A DNA stretch of 64,000 nt from Spirodela intermedia (taxonomy: Eukaryota; Streptophyta; Magnoliopsida; Alismatales; Araceae): positions 3,206,169-3,270,168 of the forward strand of contig LR746276.1 of assembly GCA_902729315.2 (NCBI GenBank). Direction: 5' to 3'. Every line of letters begins with the position of its first letter. Within the stretch, counting starts at the first letter, position 1. Positions 13,160-25,203 of the stretch are shown in pieces. Position numbers and translations under genes: made by a program. The notes beneath the pieces are model-generated. The model saw nothing but the letters and a program-made list of their open reading frames with translations, was not told the origin of the DNA and did no database searches.

Positions 13160-16100
13160 CAACACTACAAATAGAGAAATAAATCTATTTTAAATTATGC
13201 TGAATTTTTTTGTCATTTATCTTCTCAAACTAACTTGACATAATTTGAGTCATATGATTTTGAGTTTTAAAGGTGGTCTCAAATGGAAAATTGAGGATAA
13301 ATAATTTTGTAATTATTTTTCAAATTTAATGATATCATAATGGATATAGAGCATGCTGAAGTTTTATCGAGAAAGAAAAAACTAGAGTTCAAAATTTTGG
13401 AAGTTAGAATTCAACTCTTCAACTAGATATAAAGGAAGATCTGCTATTTTTTCTTCCACATCACATAATGGGCGATTGAATTAAAGTTCTGTTAAATCAA
13501 GCAGAGAAAATCCTTCTACTATAGGTGTGGAAAAAATAGACACAAATCAAATATGTCTTAAATATGGCACAATAAACCTTGTAGATTATATCGAAGAAGA
13601 AATAGAACATGAAAAACTAAAAATTGAAGTTGAGGTAATTGTTTTTAATTAAATTTGATACTAAAGATGCCACTGTCACATTCGCTTGTAGCAAGAAGAT
13701 CAATGAATTCACTAAAAAAAGAAAAAGACCCACAATACCATAATATTTTCAGAATAAGGTGTAGTGTGAATTTTGTGTGTGATATAATTACTGATAGTGG
13801 TAGTAGTGAGAATATTGTCTCTTCTATTAAGGTTAATAAATTAAGTTTGTAGGAAAACTCACACCCTCATCTATACTGAATTGGTTGGAACAAAAAGGAA
13901 ATAAAAAACTAAAGTTTTTGAGACATATTTGATTAAATTTTAAATTGATAAAATTTCTTCTAATGAAGTGTAGTATGATGTTGTTGAGATGGATGCCTGT
14001 CACATGATATTAAGTAGAACATGAAAGTTTGATGTTGATGCTATACACTATGATAAGAAAAATATTTATATTTTCTATAGAAATGATAAATTTTTTGTTC
14101 TAACTCTAATGCAAGACAGTGATTTTACTAAACAAGAAAATGAGAAAATAATAGTAATACTCATCAACCAAATAGTTTCTTAATGAGTTTGGTATTAATA
14201 CTGAATTATTTGTACTTGTTGATAATTATAAATTAGTAGTTACATCTATACATTAATATCTTATATATAGATACTAATTGATGGGTAGATAATGCAATTA
14301 TGACATTCATAATAGTTTATCATTTAAGTCTTAATGCATATTATTATATTTTTATTCTATTTTATTTTTATATTAGGAGACTAAACCCACTTGACTTTTA
14401 TGAAATCAAGTGGTGATTGCAAGGACTTAGGTGAGCTTTTATTATGAGTTAGAAGTAATGAAAAAAGTTTAAAGCACTGCCCTCATAGAATGATCTGGGT
14501 TGTCCACCAAGAGAGTCAGTTATTAATCTTAATTGTCTATTAGAGGGGCCTAACTCTTGAGAAAATTAAGACATCTTGTCTCCCTCTTGGAGGGCGCTTT
14601 TTGACTCTCTCTCTCTAGTAGTGGCTAGCCAAAAGAAATAGGAGGGAAATCAAAGCCTGATCAATGGCATTCTTGTGCCCAAGATCATCGTGGAGAAGAA
14701 ATTACCTAAAACGCATCAAGATCTTCATGGATCGAGCATCACTTAGCCTAAGATAGGCGCACAACGAGGTTTGTGCAAAATCTAAATTTGGGGCGTCCTT
14801 GTAATCCTCTCCATAGATAGATTAACTCTCATTACCCACACTCTTTGATAATTGACCCTTACTTATCCTAAATAGAAGAGTGAGGTTTATAAATATTATT
14901 TGCATGAACTTGGTTGCATTACGACGATGTATCTAACCTCCAATTCGAGTTCATCACTTGTTCAAAAATTTAATTCAAATACAAAAATAACTGATGTGAT
15001 ACCAAAAGATATTGAAAGTCTCTTATCTGAATTCTCTGAGATTTAAGAATTATTTACTCATCCTCTACCAATGTGATATGTACAATATTATATTAATCTT
15101 ATACCAAGAGCAAACTTGCCTTATTATATTAATCTTATACCAAGAGCAAACTTGTCTAACCTTCCACATTTTAGGATGATTTTAGAAGAATATTGAACAA
15201 GTCGAAGAGTTATTAAGTATATGATTGATAAGAGAAAGTATGAGCCCATGCTCTATGTTTGCTCTACTTGTTTCAAAGAAAGATGGAAGTTAACAGATGT
15301 GTGTCAACAATAGAGCTATCAATAAGATAGAGTACAGATTCTTAATTCCATGCCTAGATGACATGTTGGATATACTTTGTGATTTTAAAATTTTCTCAAA
15401 AGTTGACTTTAAAGAGTGAATATCATCATATTTGAATTCGACCAAGAGATGAGTGGAAGACTATATTTAAAACCAAGGTACATCTTTATAAATGGTTGGT
15501 TATGCATTTTGGCTTATCCAACATCCCTAATATATTTATGAGAGTGATGAATCAAGTTCTGAAACCTTTTATTAGATTTTTTTTTTTTTTTGATGACATT
15601 CTTATTTAAAATATTATAGAAGAAGAACACATTAAATATCTCATATTAGTATTTGAAGTATTACATCAAAATGAATTATACATTAACTTGAAGAAATATG
15701 ACTTCATGATTGTTAGTTTGTTATTCTTAAGATACATTATAAGTACAAATAGGATCAAAGTAGATGAAGAAACGGTGAGAGATATAAAAAATTGACCAAT
15801 ATTGACCACAATTATCAGGTTCAAAGCTTTCATGGGTTGACACCATTTTATAGAAGATTCATATGAAATTTTAACTCAATAATGTCTCTAGTTACTGAAT
15901 GTATTAAAAATTATAATTTTCAATAGACTCATGAAGCTAGTAAAAGTTTTATCATGATAAAAGAAAATTTTATTTTGCTCTTGTTTTAGCTTTGCCAAAT
16001 TTTGATAAACTATTTGAACTGGAATGTGATGCATCCATAGTTGGCATCAGAGGTGTACTATCCCAATAAGGTTGAACATTTTGCCAAAACAAACAACATA

Positions 16101-17712
16101 TAAATTATAATTTTATGATGTGGTATGTGCTTTACAAATATGAGAACACTACTTGATTTAGTGAGAGTTTATTTTCTATACTGATCATCAAGATATTAAA
16201 TTAGTCAATAGTTAGAATTCTATCAATATAATGTATGTAAGATGAATTTCTTTTATTCAATGTTTTACTTTTGTTATTAAACATAAGTTAGAAAAATTGA
16301 ATCAAGTTGTAGATACTCTTAGTAGGAAAACAACATGCTTGGTGAACATGCTGAGATCACATGATTTGACTATCTCAAGAAATTATATTTAGACGATAAT
16401 GATTTTTTTCAACAATATATAATATGTATATTAGGACTATCAACTAAAGGCTTTCACCTACATGATGGTTTCTTATTTCGAGGAACATAGTTATGTATTC
16501 ATCGCAGCTCTTTAAGAGAAAAACTATATGAATTACACTCTTCAGATTAAGTAGGATAGTTTGGTTGAAACAAGGTTCCAAAAAGAATACAATACAATAC
16601 AATATATATGAATTCAAAGAAAAAGACTTCCTACTAGATTGGATGTAGGACAGTTTGGTTGAAACAAGACCTTACAATTAATTGATTGGCCCAAATTAAA
16701 AATATATATAGAAAATTTTGTTAGTAAATGCCAGATTTATCAAACCTACAAAGGACAAAGTCAAAATACTAGATTATACACTCCATTGTCGGTTCTACAA
16801 TATTATTGAGTTGATATTTTTATGGACTTTATATTAGGTCTACTGTGAACACAAAGAGGTTGACTCAATTTTTGTGATTGTTGATAGATTTTCAAAAATG
16901 ATGTATTTCATTGCATGTAAAAAGACAATGATGTAAGTCAAGTAGTAAATCACTTCTTCAAAGAAATTATTCATCTACATGGAATTCCTAAGTCAATTAC
17001 ATCTAATAGAAATTCTAAACTTATATCTCACTTTTGACAAACTCTTTGGAAAAGGTTTAACACATTTTTAAAATTCAATAGTATTAGTCACTCACAAACT
17101 GTCAGTCAAATTGAAATTGTGAATAGAACTCTTGGCAATTTAATTCATTGTATTTCAGGAGAAAAACCAAAATAATAGAATTAGACTTTGGCTTAAGTAG
17201 AGTTTACATATAATTTGATGATTAATCACTCGACTAACAAATCTCTATTTTCAATAGTATATTATTTTTCTCTAATAATTTTATTAAATCTATTACAAGT
17301 ATCACGATTAGTTGGAACTAGTATTACTAAAAATAATATAATAGATCATATCAAAACAATTCATGAAATTGTGATACACAATCTCACAATAAATTATAAG
17401 AAATATAAAATAGCAATAGATAAAAATAAAAATAAAAGATATTTGAAGTTGGAGATAGTGATAGTATAATGGTGCAAATAACAATTCTCAACATGTAGCT
17501 ACAATAAGTTGAAGTCAAAAAAATATAAACTATATCAAGTTCTACAAAAGATGAATGACAATACATACCTCATTCAACTCCCACCTAATATGACTATTTT
17601 ACCCACATTCAATGTCAGTGGCATATATGAGTATTATGACGATTCAAATAAAGACTTGAAGATGAAGTTTCTTGAAGGAAAAGATACTAATGTAACTCGA
17701 GTCACAAGTTAA
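13160..17712 (+). pseudogene. Gypsy gag-pol remnant (gag knuckle, protease, RT, RNase H, integrase)
   Basis: A degenerate gag zinc knuckle (RCGKNRHK) lies at about 13518-13558, with first and last Cys lost. The protease at 13655-13852 has HNIFRIRC, CDIITDSGSSENIVSS (the DSG active-site triplet is intact). The DACHM(I)L block of the next linker is at about 13990. After an insertion (14200-14985) RT follows: VIPKDIESLLSEFSE (about 14998), SNLPHFRMILEEY, a DM(L)D region, FFDDI at about 15587-15600 (the catalytic FDD), and [16 protein letters not shown] of RNase H at about 15990. Integrase has MDFILGL, SVFVIVDRFSKM, HGIPKSITS and KFNS...SHSQTVSQIE (16800-17130). The C-terminus includes KSKKYKLYQVLQKMNDNTYL and STFNVSG-like words. 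Many stops and frameshifts. Confidence 0.85.
14200..14985. mobile_element. Second nested LTR-like insertion in the gypsy element
   Basis: It interrupts the gypsy reading between the protease-side linker and the VIPKDIES block. It shares with 9446-10945 the phrase CCCACTTGA...GAAATCAAGT and a similar order of an AT-rich start, a CT-rich middle (CTCCCTCTTGG, CTCTCTCTCTCT) and an AT-rich tail. It lacks the GC-rich repeats. The ends and target duplication were not fixed. Confidence 0.4.
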
Positions 17713-18369
17713 AGTCTCAACTTTGAATTTAGTCCACTTATCCTAAATTTGAGTCCTAAAGTGAAAAAGGGGGCCCACATATGTCACTAGTGGGCTGGAG
17801 GTTTGAAAAGTAATATTTAATGTTCTACTTTATGTCCTTTCATTTTTAGAGGTCACTTTATGCCTCTTCTTTTCTAGAAGGGACTTTAATGTGATTTAGT
17901 CTGTACCTAAGATTTATTAAGAATCTTCAACTGTTAGAGTCTATACCTAAGATTTATTTAGTAGATCTATATGCCAAAGTCTTTTTCAGGTCATTTTAGA
18001 GTTAATTAAAGTATTCCTAGGAGATCTGTTTAAGATCTCAATCTATTAGAGTCTATTTTAAGTCAATTCAAAGCTAGTCAGACTCTATCCCCAAGATCTA
18101 TTAGGGCTCTACTTTTGGGAGTACCCCACCTCCTTTCTAAGCCTATATAAAGGCCCCTATTGGAACTTGAGGTCTTCACTTTTTTAGTTGAACCAATTTC
18201 TCTACTATGAGAACCTTTCTATTTTACTTGTAAATTCAAGCACCCCCTTGTGAATTCAAGGGTTGAAGACTCCAAATTTATGAATTCAGAAGTTAGATTT
18301 TTCTCTAAGATTTGAGATTTGTGGATTCAAGCCCAAATCTTGTTTATCTTTCACATTACTATTGTGTCA
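17688..18369 (+). repeat. 3' LTR of the gypsy element
   Basis: Counterpart of 8406-9067. It starts TAATGTAAC (the 5' copy has TGATGTAAC) and ends TGTGTCA, with TATA-like CCTATATAAAGGCCCC at about 18141. The coding region stops at 17712, so the end of the integrase frame slightly overlaps this LTR as drawn; the true border may be some bases later. Confidence 0.7.
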
Positions 18370-19418
18370 AAATTAAATCTCCAACGTAATAATTTTCCTA
18401 TAAGAAAATAAAGAAATTAGGTGTTCCATTCACAGTCAAAATCATCTTAAAATCAGTCAATTCTTGATAATCTATTGATTTTCTCTCATCTTATCATTAC
18501 AACTTTGTCTAGCCATCCCCAAGGCATTTGCTCCATATCCTCTTACCATCTATATAAGGAAAAAATATGGAGATTGTGGTCATAAAGAATAACATATTAA
18601 AATTTATTAAAACATGCAAATTTAATTTTTTAAATTTATACACATTGTGTAAATGCTTTTTACATATTATGTAAAAGCATAAATATAATTTTTTCATAAG
18701 GTAAACTAAGTTTTTTCAACCAATTTCCCTAGTTCATATCATGTGATTTAGTGAATTATCTGTCTTTTTAAAAAGATTTCTTGAAGATCCATTGATTCAG
18801 TCAATCCTTGACAAAATAAAAATTAGAGAGAATGAGGTGACACATATACAACTACTACAAAAACAAAAACTTGACTATGTTTACACAAGAAAGTGATGGA
18901 TATAGAGATAAAAATAAAATATTAAAATAGAAGCCCAAGAACTTTATAGGTAACTAATTGTAACTTATGAAACATATATTTCAGACTTACAAGTTGTTGG
19001 GTACTTCAACACCATCAAATTTTTGGCAACCCTCTCATCCAAATTATGGAGCACTTTAAATGTGGAAAAGATGGAGTTCACATCATCAACATAGTTTCAT
19101 AAACACAAAAAATAGGCATGAGCACCACACTACCCAAAGAAGGATGTTTTCCTTCCTTTCTAATGGATATATCAAATGTTATATGAGAGTGAATCATAAC
19201 TTCTAAGGCAACAAAAACTTACTTTTCACCTTTTTGAGAAAGCAAGTTGTTAGAAAATAGTATACTATAGTATAGTACCAATAATTTGATATTTAATAAG
19301 AAGATAAATAATTATACATACCCACAATGCAAAACCATAGAAAAAGTTGAATGAAGAATTTATACCTTAGTATTATTAAATAAAAACTCACAAAATAACT
19401 TGCAATGTACTTAGTAAT
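18370..19418. other. AT-rich intergenic stretch, no gene seen
   Basis: No ORF with a recognisable domain on either strand; the only ORF listed by length (18509-18697, -) is AT-rich noise. No further LTR family member was noticed. Confidence 0.5.
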
Positions 19419-21143
19419 TGACGTGACTTAGTCGTTGTATAGTAAATCATGCAAATTTAAAATTTATAAAACTAGAAAATATGAATTTTTAGATATTTAA
19501 AAGTATTTCTAAACAAATATATCAATTACAATTCAATAAAACTTCCAAAAATAGCAGTAATTTTCCAAGTTGATCACAAGGATGTAATATAATATCGGGT
19601 AATTATTCAGAATTTTCTTCAAAGAATACTATTTTATATAAATTTTACATTAGGAAATAAAAATTAAATATATTTAAAATTCACAAAAAAAGAAAATAAG
19701 GGTGCGGACATCAAGATAACATCAGTGCTTGGTGAATGTGAATCAGGCTGAAATAGAGTTCTGCGTGGTGATTCTTACATAAGCGATTACACACGATTTA
19801 ATTGATCAAATTAAGATCTGTAAAAGCCAGAAGAATCGTAATTGAATGAAGTATATCTTGATAAATTTAAATCACATAAATTATCACTAAATGAAGTAAA
19901 AATTAAGTTGAAAGTAGGAAAATAGAGTTCTGACGTCGCAGCAGTGATGCATCGGTGATGCATTAGAATCTTGAGCATTCAGGAGGATCGTCGTGTAATG
20001 TCCATGGCCTCAAAGGCTCTCTTTGGACAATGACGATGTGGGCAATCTTTAGATCTCCTTGCGAAGTCTAGAGATCAATGAAATGGGTAGTCGAATCATC
20101 TCTGGCGACTGTCACCCAGCAGAGCAGAAAAATGGTGACTTTACAATGGCTGTCGCCCGACGGAGAGGAGTTGGATGGAGGTGGGGCATGTGTCAGGGAG
20201 CTTTATCCTTAGGTCCGCGCAACAAGAGATGGCTCTTCATTACATCCGGTACACTCTCAGGAGGTGGCAACTCGTCTCCCAACGGATCATCCTCTTCTCG
20301 ACGACAACTTGTTCGTCGATTAATCAGAGATGCTTTACTCGACGGATTTGCGATCCTTTTATCGTAAATCGTTTAGTAATTTTAGTAACAATGCTCTACC
20401 AATTACGTTGATGAGATTTTTGCTAATGATCTAGTGATTCTAGTAGTTTAATCCTTTACCGGTGATCTGTAGGAAAGTCGTGATAATTAGATAAAAAATA
20501 TGAGTTTTGACTCTAGGAGGATTCGAACCTACGCCAGTTACCTGCCTATATGAGAGAGATTGACATAAGTACTCTAATGCTTTTATCAAATGACGTCATC
20601 ATGATATATCTCTATTATAAATAAGAGATATTGTAGGTATTAAAATCATCGAAGCCTTACTGAGGAAGGTTTGATCGGGTTTAGTACCACATCGCTTGTG
20701 TGCCGAAGTTTGCAAGTAATATTACATTTGCAAGTAAGTCCCTTTCTCCCACGTGTACGACCACTTCTTACCCCACACCCGACTGGTCATCAGTGACATG
20801 AAAGGAGAGTGGCGCACACATGCCCCTATCGGTCCTAGCTGCTCAAGCCCTTGCTCGCGGCTCCTCCTCGATTACGCTTTCAACTTGCTTGCAGGCCCAG
20901 TTGGCCTGCAAGTACCCCCCATTTTGCTATATTTTTATTTTTATTTCTTTTTCTTCATTTATCTCAAAAGTAAGACTGTAAAAATCATATAAATTCGTAT
21001 AAAATCACATCATTAGCCAAAAATTCACGTTAATCAACTGAAAACCACTTTTCACACTTTAACATAAATATAAGTCTATTTATCATGAGTTAAGGTAAAA
21101 CTATATTATTTACTAATTATTAACTCATGATAATGACTTATCA
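19419..21143 (-). repeat. Athila/Tat-like LTR, long subfamily, reverse orientation, no partner found
   Basis: Read on the minus strand this starts TGATAAGTCATTATCATGAG and ends ...CTAAGTCACGTCA, matching the LTRs of the complete element at 25204-32928. It contains the roughly 120-bp segment (about 20545-20660) that the short subfamily lacks. Its flanks (GTAAT before, ATGAC after) do not match, so it may be a solo LTR with an eroded duplication or a recombination product. The ORFs at 20059-20411 and 20753-20992 are chance reading of the GC-rich R/U5 and U3 parts and recur in every copy. Confidence 0.8.
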
Positions 21144-22569
21144 ATGACATATATCATTTACTAAGTCATTACGGTAATAGTTGTTGCTAAAATGATAAAC
21201 AAGTCTAAAAAGGTCCCTAATAAATAGAGCAAATACGCATTCAAATGCAACAAATTTTCAATTGATTATGCGCAAGTGAACCTTCGCATTGACCATTAAG
21301 ATTCAACCATTGGCCTTTGGCTACTCACATATTCCCATTCACTTTTTGCCGTATGTTTGGGCAATGAAGGGCCAAATGTCATGAACAAATGAAGAAAGTT
21401 TGCCTAACACTATCCTTGTGGCCCCAAAAGCTAAAGTTTTTCTGGTATGTCATATAAACATGTTTGGCTAGACAAATTGAATCCCCTAAATGACTTGGTT
21501 GCCTAGTCAATGAGGCAGGCTTTTAAAAACCATGCAATCCACTATGGTATACAATTTGATACTTTGGGATTTCTTCTACAACATTTTCAAATTGAAATGC
21601 AGATATAGTTTACTCTTCTCCACCAATTCCACTTCATTGTTTGATTAGAAAAATGAAGTCAACATCAAGGATATAGATGAGTTCAAGGCCTTCTTCCCAC
21701 TCCGCTCCATTTAAAAAGGAAAATCATGTTAATAAAGAGTAGCATTCGAACATGGTTCATTCCATTGGCATTGGTTACTCTAACTGATTCAGCAACAATC
21801 AAATGCATACCATTTCATCTGAAAATGTAAATTTCACAACAAAATGACGAAAGCCTTGACCCAAAAATTACGAATCAACATCACATGATGACCACACTGC
21901 ATTTTGGTCTTCATGCATATCTAGGGGGAAAATTCAACTCTCAATAGTGAATGAGACATCCAAGTGAAAGAACCAATGGTGCAAATGTTGAGGCTGACCA
22001 AGTGGCCTTCCCAACCAATCTAGCTTCTCGAGTTTGCAAGATGGGATAGTAGAGGCCTCGAAACAATAATATGTTACCTTGAGGCAGAAAATTCCCAATA
22101 AAGCATCACCCCATATTATTTTTTTCTATAATTAATATATCATACCAATTATGATTTTTTTTGAAGTTGCTCTCTCCCTTTTTCCAATAGATGGCAACTC
22201 CACCTCTCTCATTGACCATCATATCATTGCCACCTTGCTCAAGTACCCTTGCTCAAGTACCCTTGCTCCCCACATGATGACAATCTATACTTACTCTGAA
22301 TAGGATGGGGTTGATGATACTTTCTAATATTCAACTTTTTCTCTAAATTTTCAGAGTATTTTCTAATGAGATGGCCAATAGTGTTAGATTTTTAATTTAT
22401 TTTTTAGGTAATTTGAAGCATAATAATAACAAAATAATAATATTCATACATTAAGATCAACATTTTTTATTTCATATAATGTTAAAGTATGTTATTTACC
22501 ATCTAGATGATTTAATAGTGTCAATAGGCCAACATGTCCTACTAATTTATGTAATGCCTAGATCAAGGT
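21144..22569. other. Intergenic DNA before the copia element, no gene seen
   Basis: Mixed composition with no coding signal. A short perfect tandem repeat of CTTGCTCAAGTACC lies at about 22231-22265. This DNA is the pre-insertion flank of the copia element. Confidence 0.5.
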
Positions 22570-22610
22570 TGTTCAATAGTGGTATCAGACTCTTGACCCA
22601 CTAAAGTCCA

Positions 22611-22654
<44 letters not shown>

Positions 22655-22734
22655 TCTCCTCTCTCTTCTATAAGTGTCATGTATTCTATCTTGAGGGTGT
22701 ATGGATTTCAAGACTTTTCCTTCTCGTGTCAACA
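22570..22734 (+). repeat. 5' LTR of the copia element
   Basis: 165 bp, TGTTCAATAGTGG to ...CGTGTCAACA. It aligns with 38956-39100 and carries a perfect (CT)n run at about 22615-22651 that the other copy has in shortened form. The primer-binding site starts at 22735. Confidence 0.85.
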
Positions 22735-22985
22735 TGGTATCAAAGCCCTTGGTATCTCTTGTTGTCCCCTCCTCTTTGGTGCATCACTCTCCTTCTCAAC
22801 AGCCTCTTCCCTCCTTGAGTGGCTCTTCAACACTACCACTCTTCCCTTTTTCGGCTTTGTCGTCTCTACCATCGCTCTCCTTCTCCTTTCAGCATCACCC
22901 ACGTCATTGCCATTGCCTCTCACTAGTGCCATTACTCTCCTCTTCTTCTTTGGCGTCTCCACTATCGCCTCACCATCAAGGCCCC

Positions 22986-24610
22986 TGATGTGACTTAGTC
23001 GTTGTATATTAAATCACGCAAATATTAAATTTATAAAACTAGAAAATACGAATTTTTAGATATTTAGAAGTATTTTTGAACAAATATATCAATTATAATT
23101 CAATAAAACTTCTAAAAATAGTGATAATTTTCCAGGTCAATCACAAGAATGTAATATAATATCTGGTAATTATTCAGAATTTTTCTCTGAGAATAATATT
23201 TTATATAAATTTTATACTAAGAAATAAAAAGGAAATATATTTAAAATTCACGAAAAAAGGAAATAAGGGTGCAGGCGTCAGGATGACGTCAACGCCCGGC
23301 GAACGCGAATCGGGTGGAAACAGAGTTCCACCTGGCGATTCTTACGTAAGCGATTACAGACGATTTAATTGATCAAATTAAGATCTATAAAAGACGGAAG
23401 AATCGTAATGAAATGAAGTATATGTTGGTAAATTTAAAATCAACAAATTATCACTAAATGAAACAGAAATTAAGTTGAAAGCAGGAAAACAAAGTTCCGA
23501 CGTCGCGACGGCGATGCACCGGAATCCTGAGCGTTTGGGAGGATCATCGTGTAGTGTCCACGGCCTTGAAGGCTCTCTTTGGACAAAGACGACGTGGGCA
23601 ATCTCTAGATCTTCTCGCGAAGTCTAGAGATTAATGAAATGGGTCGTCGAGTCGTCTCCGGCAGCTGTCACCCAGCGGAGTGGAAAAACGGCGACTTTGC
23701 AGCTCTTCGGCGGCTGTCACCTGACGGAGAGGAGCTGGATGGAGGTGGGGCGCGTGTCAGTGAGCTTCATCCTCAGGTCCGCGCAGCAAGAGGAGGCTCT
23801 TCATTGCATCTGGTATGCTCTCAGGAGGTGGCGACTCGTCTCTCGGCGGATCATTCTCTTCCCAACGACGGCTTGTTCGTCGATCAATCGGAGATGATTT
23901 ACTCGATGGATTCACGATCCTTTTATCGCGAATCGTTCAGCAATTTTAGTAGCAATGCTCCGCGAATCGCATTGACGAGATTTTCGCCGATGATCCAGCG
24001 ATTCTCGTTGCTTAATCCTTCACTGGCGATCTGCAGAAAAGTCGCGATAATCAGATAAAAATATATGACTTTTGACTCTAAGAGGATTCGAACCCGCGCC
24101 GGTTGTCCGCCCCTTCTGAGGAAGGTGTGACGCGGGTTTAGTCCCACATCGGTTGTGCGTTGATTTTTCGGGTAAATCTATAGTAATGTTACATTTCTAA
24201 GCAAAGTTCATTCTCTCGTGTGTACGACCACTCATTGCACCACAGCCGGCTGGCCACCAGTGACGTGGAAGGCGAGTGGCGCACACGTGCCCCTGTCGGT
24301 CCAAGCCGCTCGAGCCCCTACTTGCAGCTACTCCCTAACTGAGCTTCTGACCCGCTTGCGGGCCTGGCTGGCCGGCGGGTCCCCCCCTCATTTTGTCTTA
24401 TTTTTATTTCTTTTTCTTCATTTATCTCAAAAGCAAGACTATAAGAATCATATAAATTCATGTAAAATCACATAATTACCAAAAAATTCACATTAATCAA
24501 CTGAAAACCACTTTTCACACTTTAACACAAATATAAGTCTATTTATCATGAGTTAAGGCTAAAACTATATTATTTACTAATTATTAACTCATGATAATTA
24601 AGACTTATCA
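22986..24610 (-). repeat. Solo LTR, Athila/Tat-like short subfamily, inserted in copia gag
   Basis: 1625 bp, starting TGATGTGACTTAG and ending GACTTATCA on the + strand, so the element sense is minus. It is flanked by a perfect target duplication GCCCC (22981-22985 and 24611-24615). The copia gag sequence resumes directly after it. Compared with the long subfamily it lacks about 120 bp between the box-B-like sequence GGATTCGAACC (24085) and GAGGAAGGTGTGA (24118). ORFs at 23634-24147 are chance frames. Confidence 0.9.
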
Positions 24611-25203
24611 GCCCCTCCTTGTTGTCATGCCCTCTTTGTCACACCATTGTAGGCGTCATCGCTCTTGGGTGCCGAGGGTGTTGCTGTCACTGTCGAGGTC
24701 CCTCCTTGCCATCATGCCCTTGCTGTTGCACCCTTACCGTTGCTCTCTTGTTGTCGCACCCCAGCCCTCGCCATCGCCATTGCAGGCGCTGTTGAAGTCC
24801 AGCTGCGGCGGCTAGGGTTTCGCCCATCTCCGAGTGAGCTAGTCAGTAGTTCTTCCAAACCGGCCCACTCAGGACTAGCCCAGCCAGACCTGCCAGCCCT
24901 GTGTAGACCCACAGGCCCAACACGGCCCAACTAGTCCAGTGTGGCCCAGCCAGCCCTAGCCAGCTCTATCATGCCCTGCCAGCTCTACCTACTACTCCAG
25001 ATCAGCCCATCAGGCCTCGACCTGCTCACCTCAGCACCTGCCCTCTAGCTCAGACCCACCGGCCTCATGGTGTCATCTCATCCCCCTCCGTTGCCTACCT
25101 CTGAGCCCTCTGAGCTTCTTCTGGCTAGTGTTCTCCTTTCTCCAATAGTTCCTTCAGTTTGTCACTTCATCACAGTACAACTTACTTGGTCGGCGTACAT
25201 CTT

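Larger units (their letters stand above)
8406..18369 (+). mobile_element. Old Ty3/gypsy LTR retrotransposon with nested insertions
   Basis: Two diverged direct repeats (8406-9067 and 17688-18369) bound this element. Flanking pentamers AAATC and AAATT may be a target duplication with one change. A primer-binding-like sequence TTGGTATCAAAAC follows the first LTR. Internal order is gag (about 9100-9445 and 13160-13600), protease, RT, RNase H, integrase, which is the gypsy order. All domains carry stops and frameshifts, so it cannot be active. At least two other LTR-like elements sit inside (about 9446-13150 and 14200-14985), splitting gag and the protease-RT linker. No chromodomain was seen after integrase. 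The clade is uncertain. Confidence 0.8.

Noticed and set aside
20059-20411. ORFs in the LTR GC-rich part, recurring at 23634-24058, 25927-26282, 31917-32269 and 36287-36660
   Set aside because: They recur because the LTR recurs, are in different lengths and broken in different places, and lie in the R/U5 leader.
22735-22993. Possible host gene encoding a Ser/Leu-rich hydrophobic protein
   Set aside because: It starts at the copia primer-binding site and continues into copia gag after the solo LTR, so it is element sequence.
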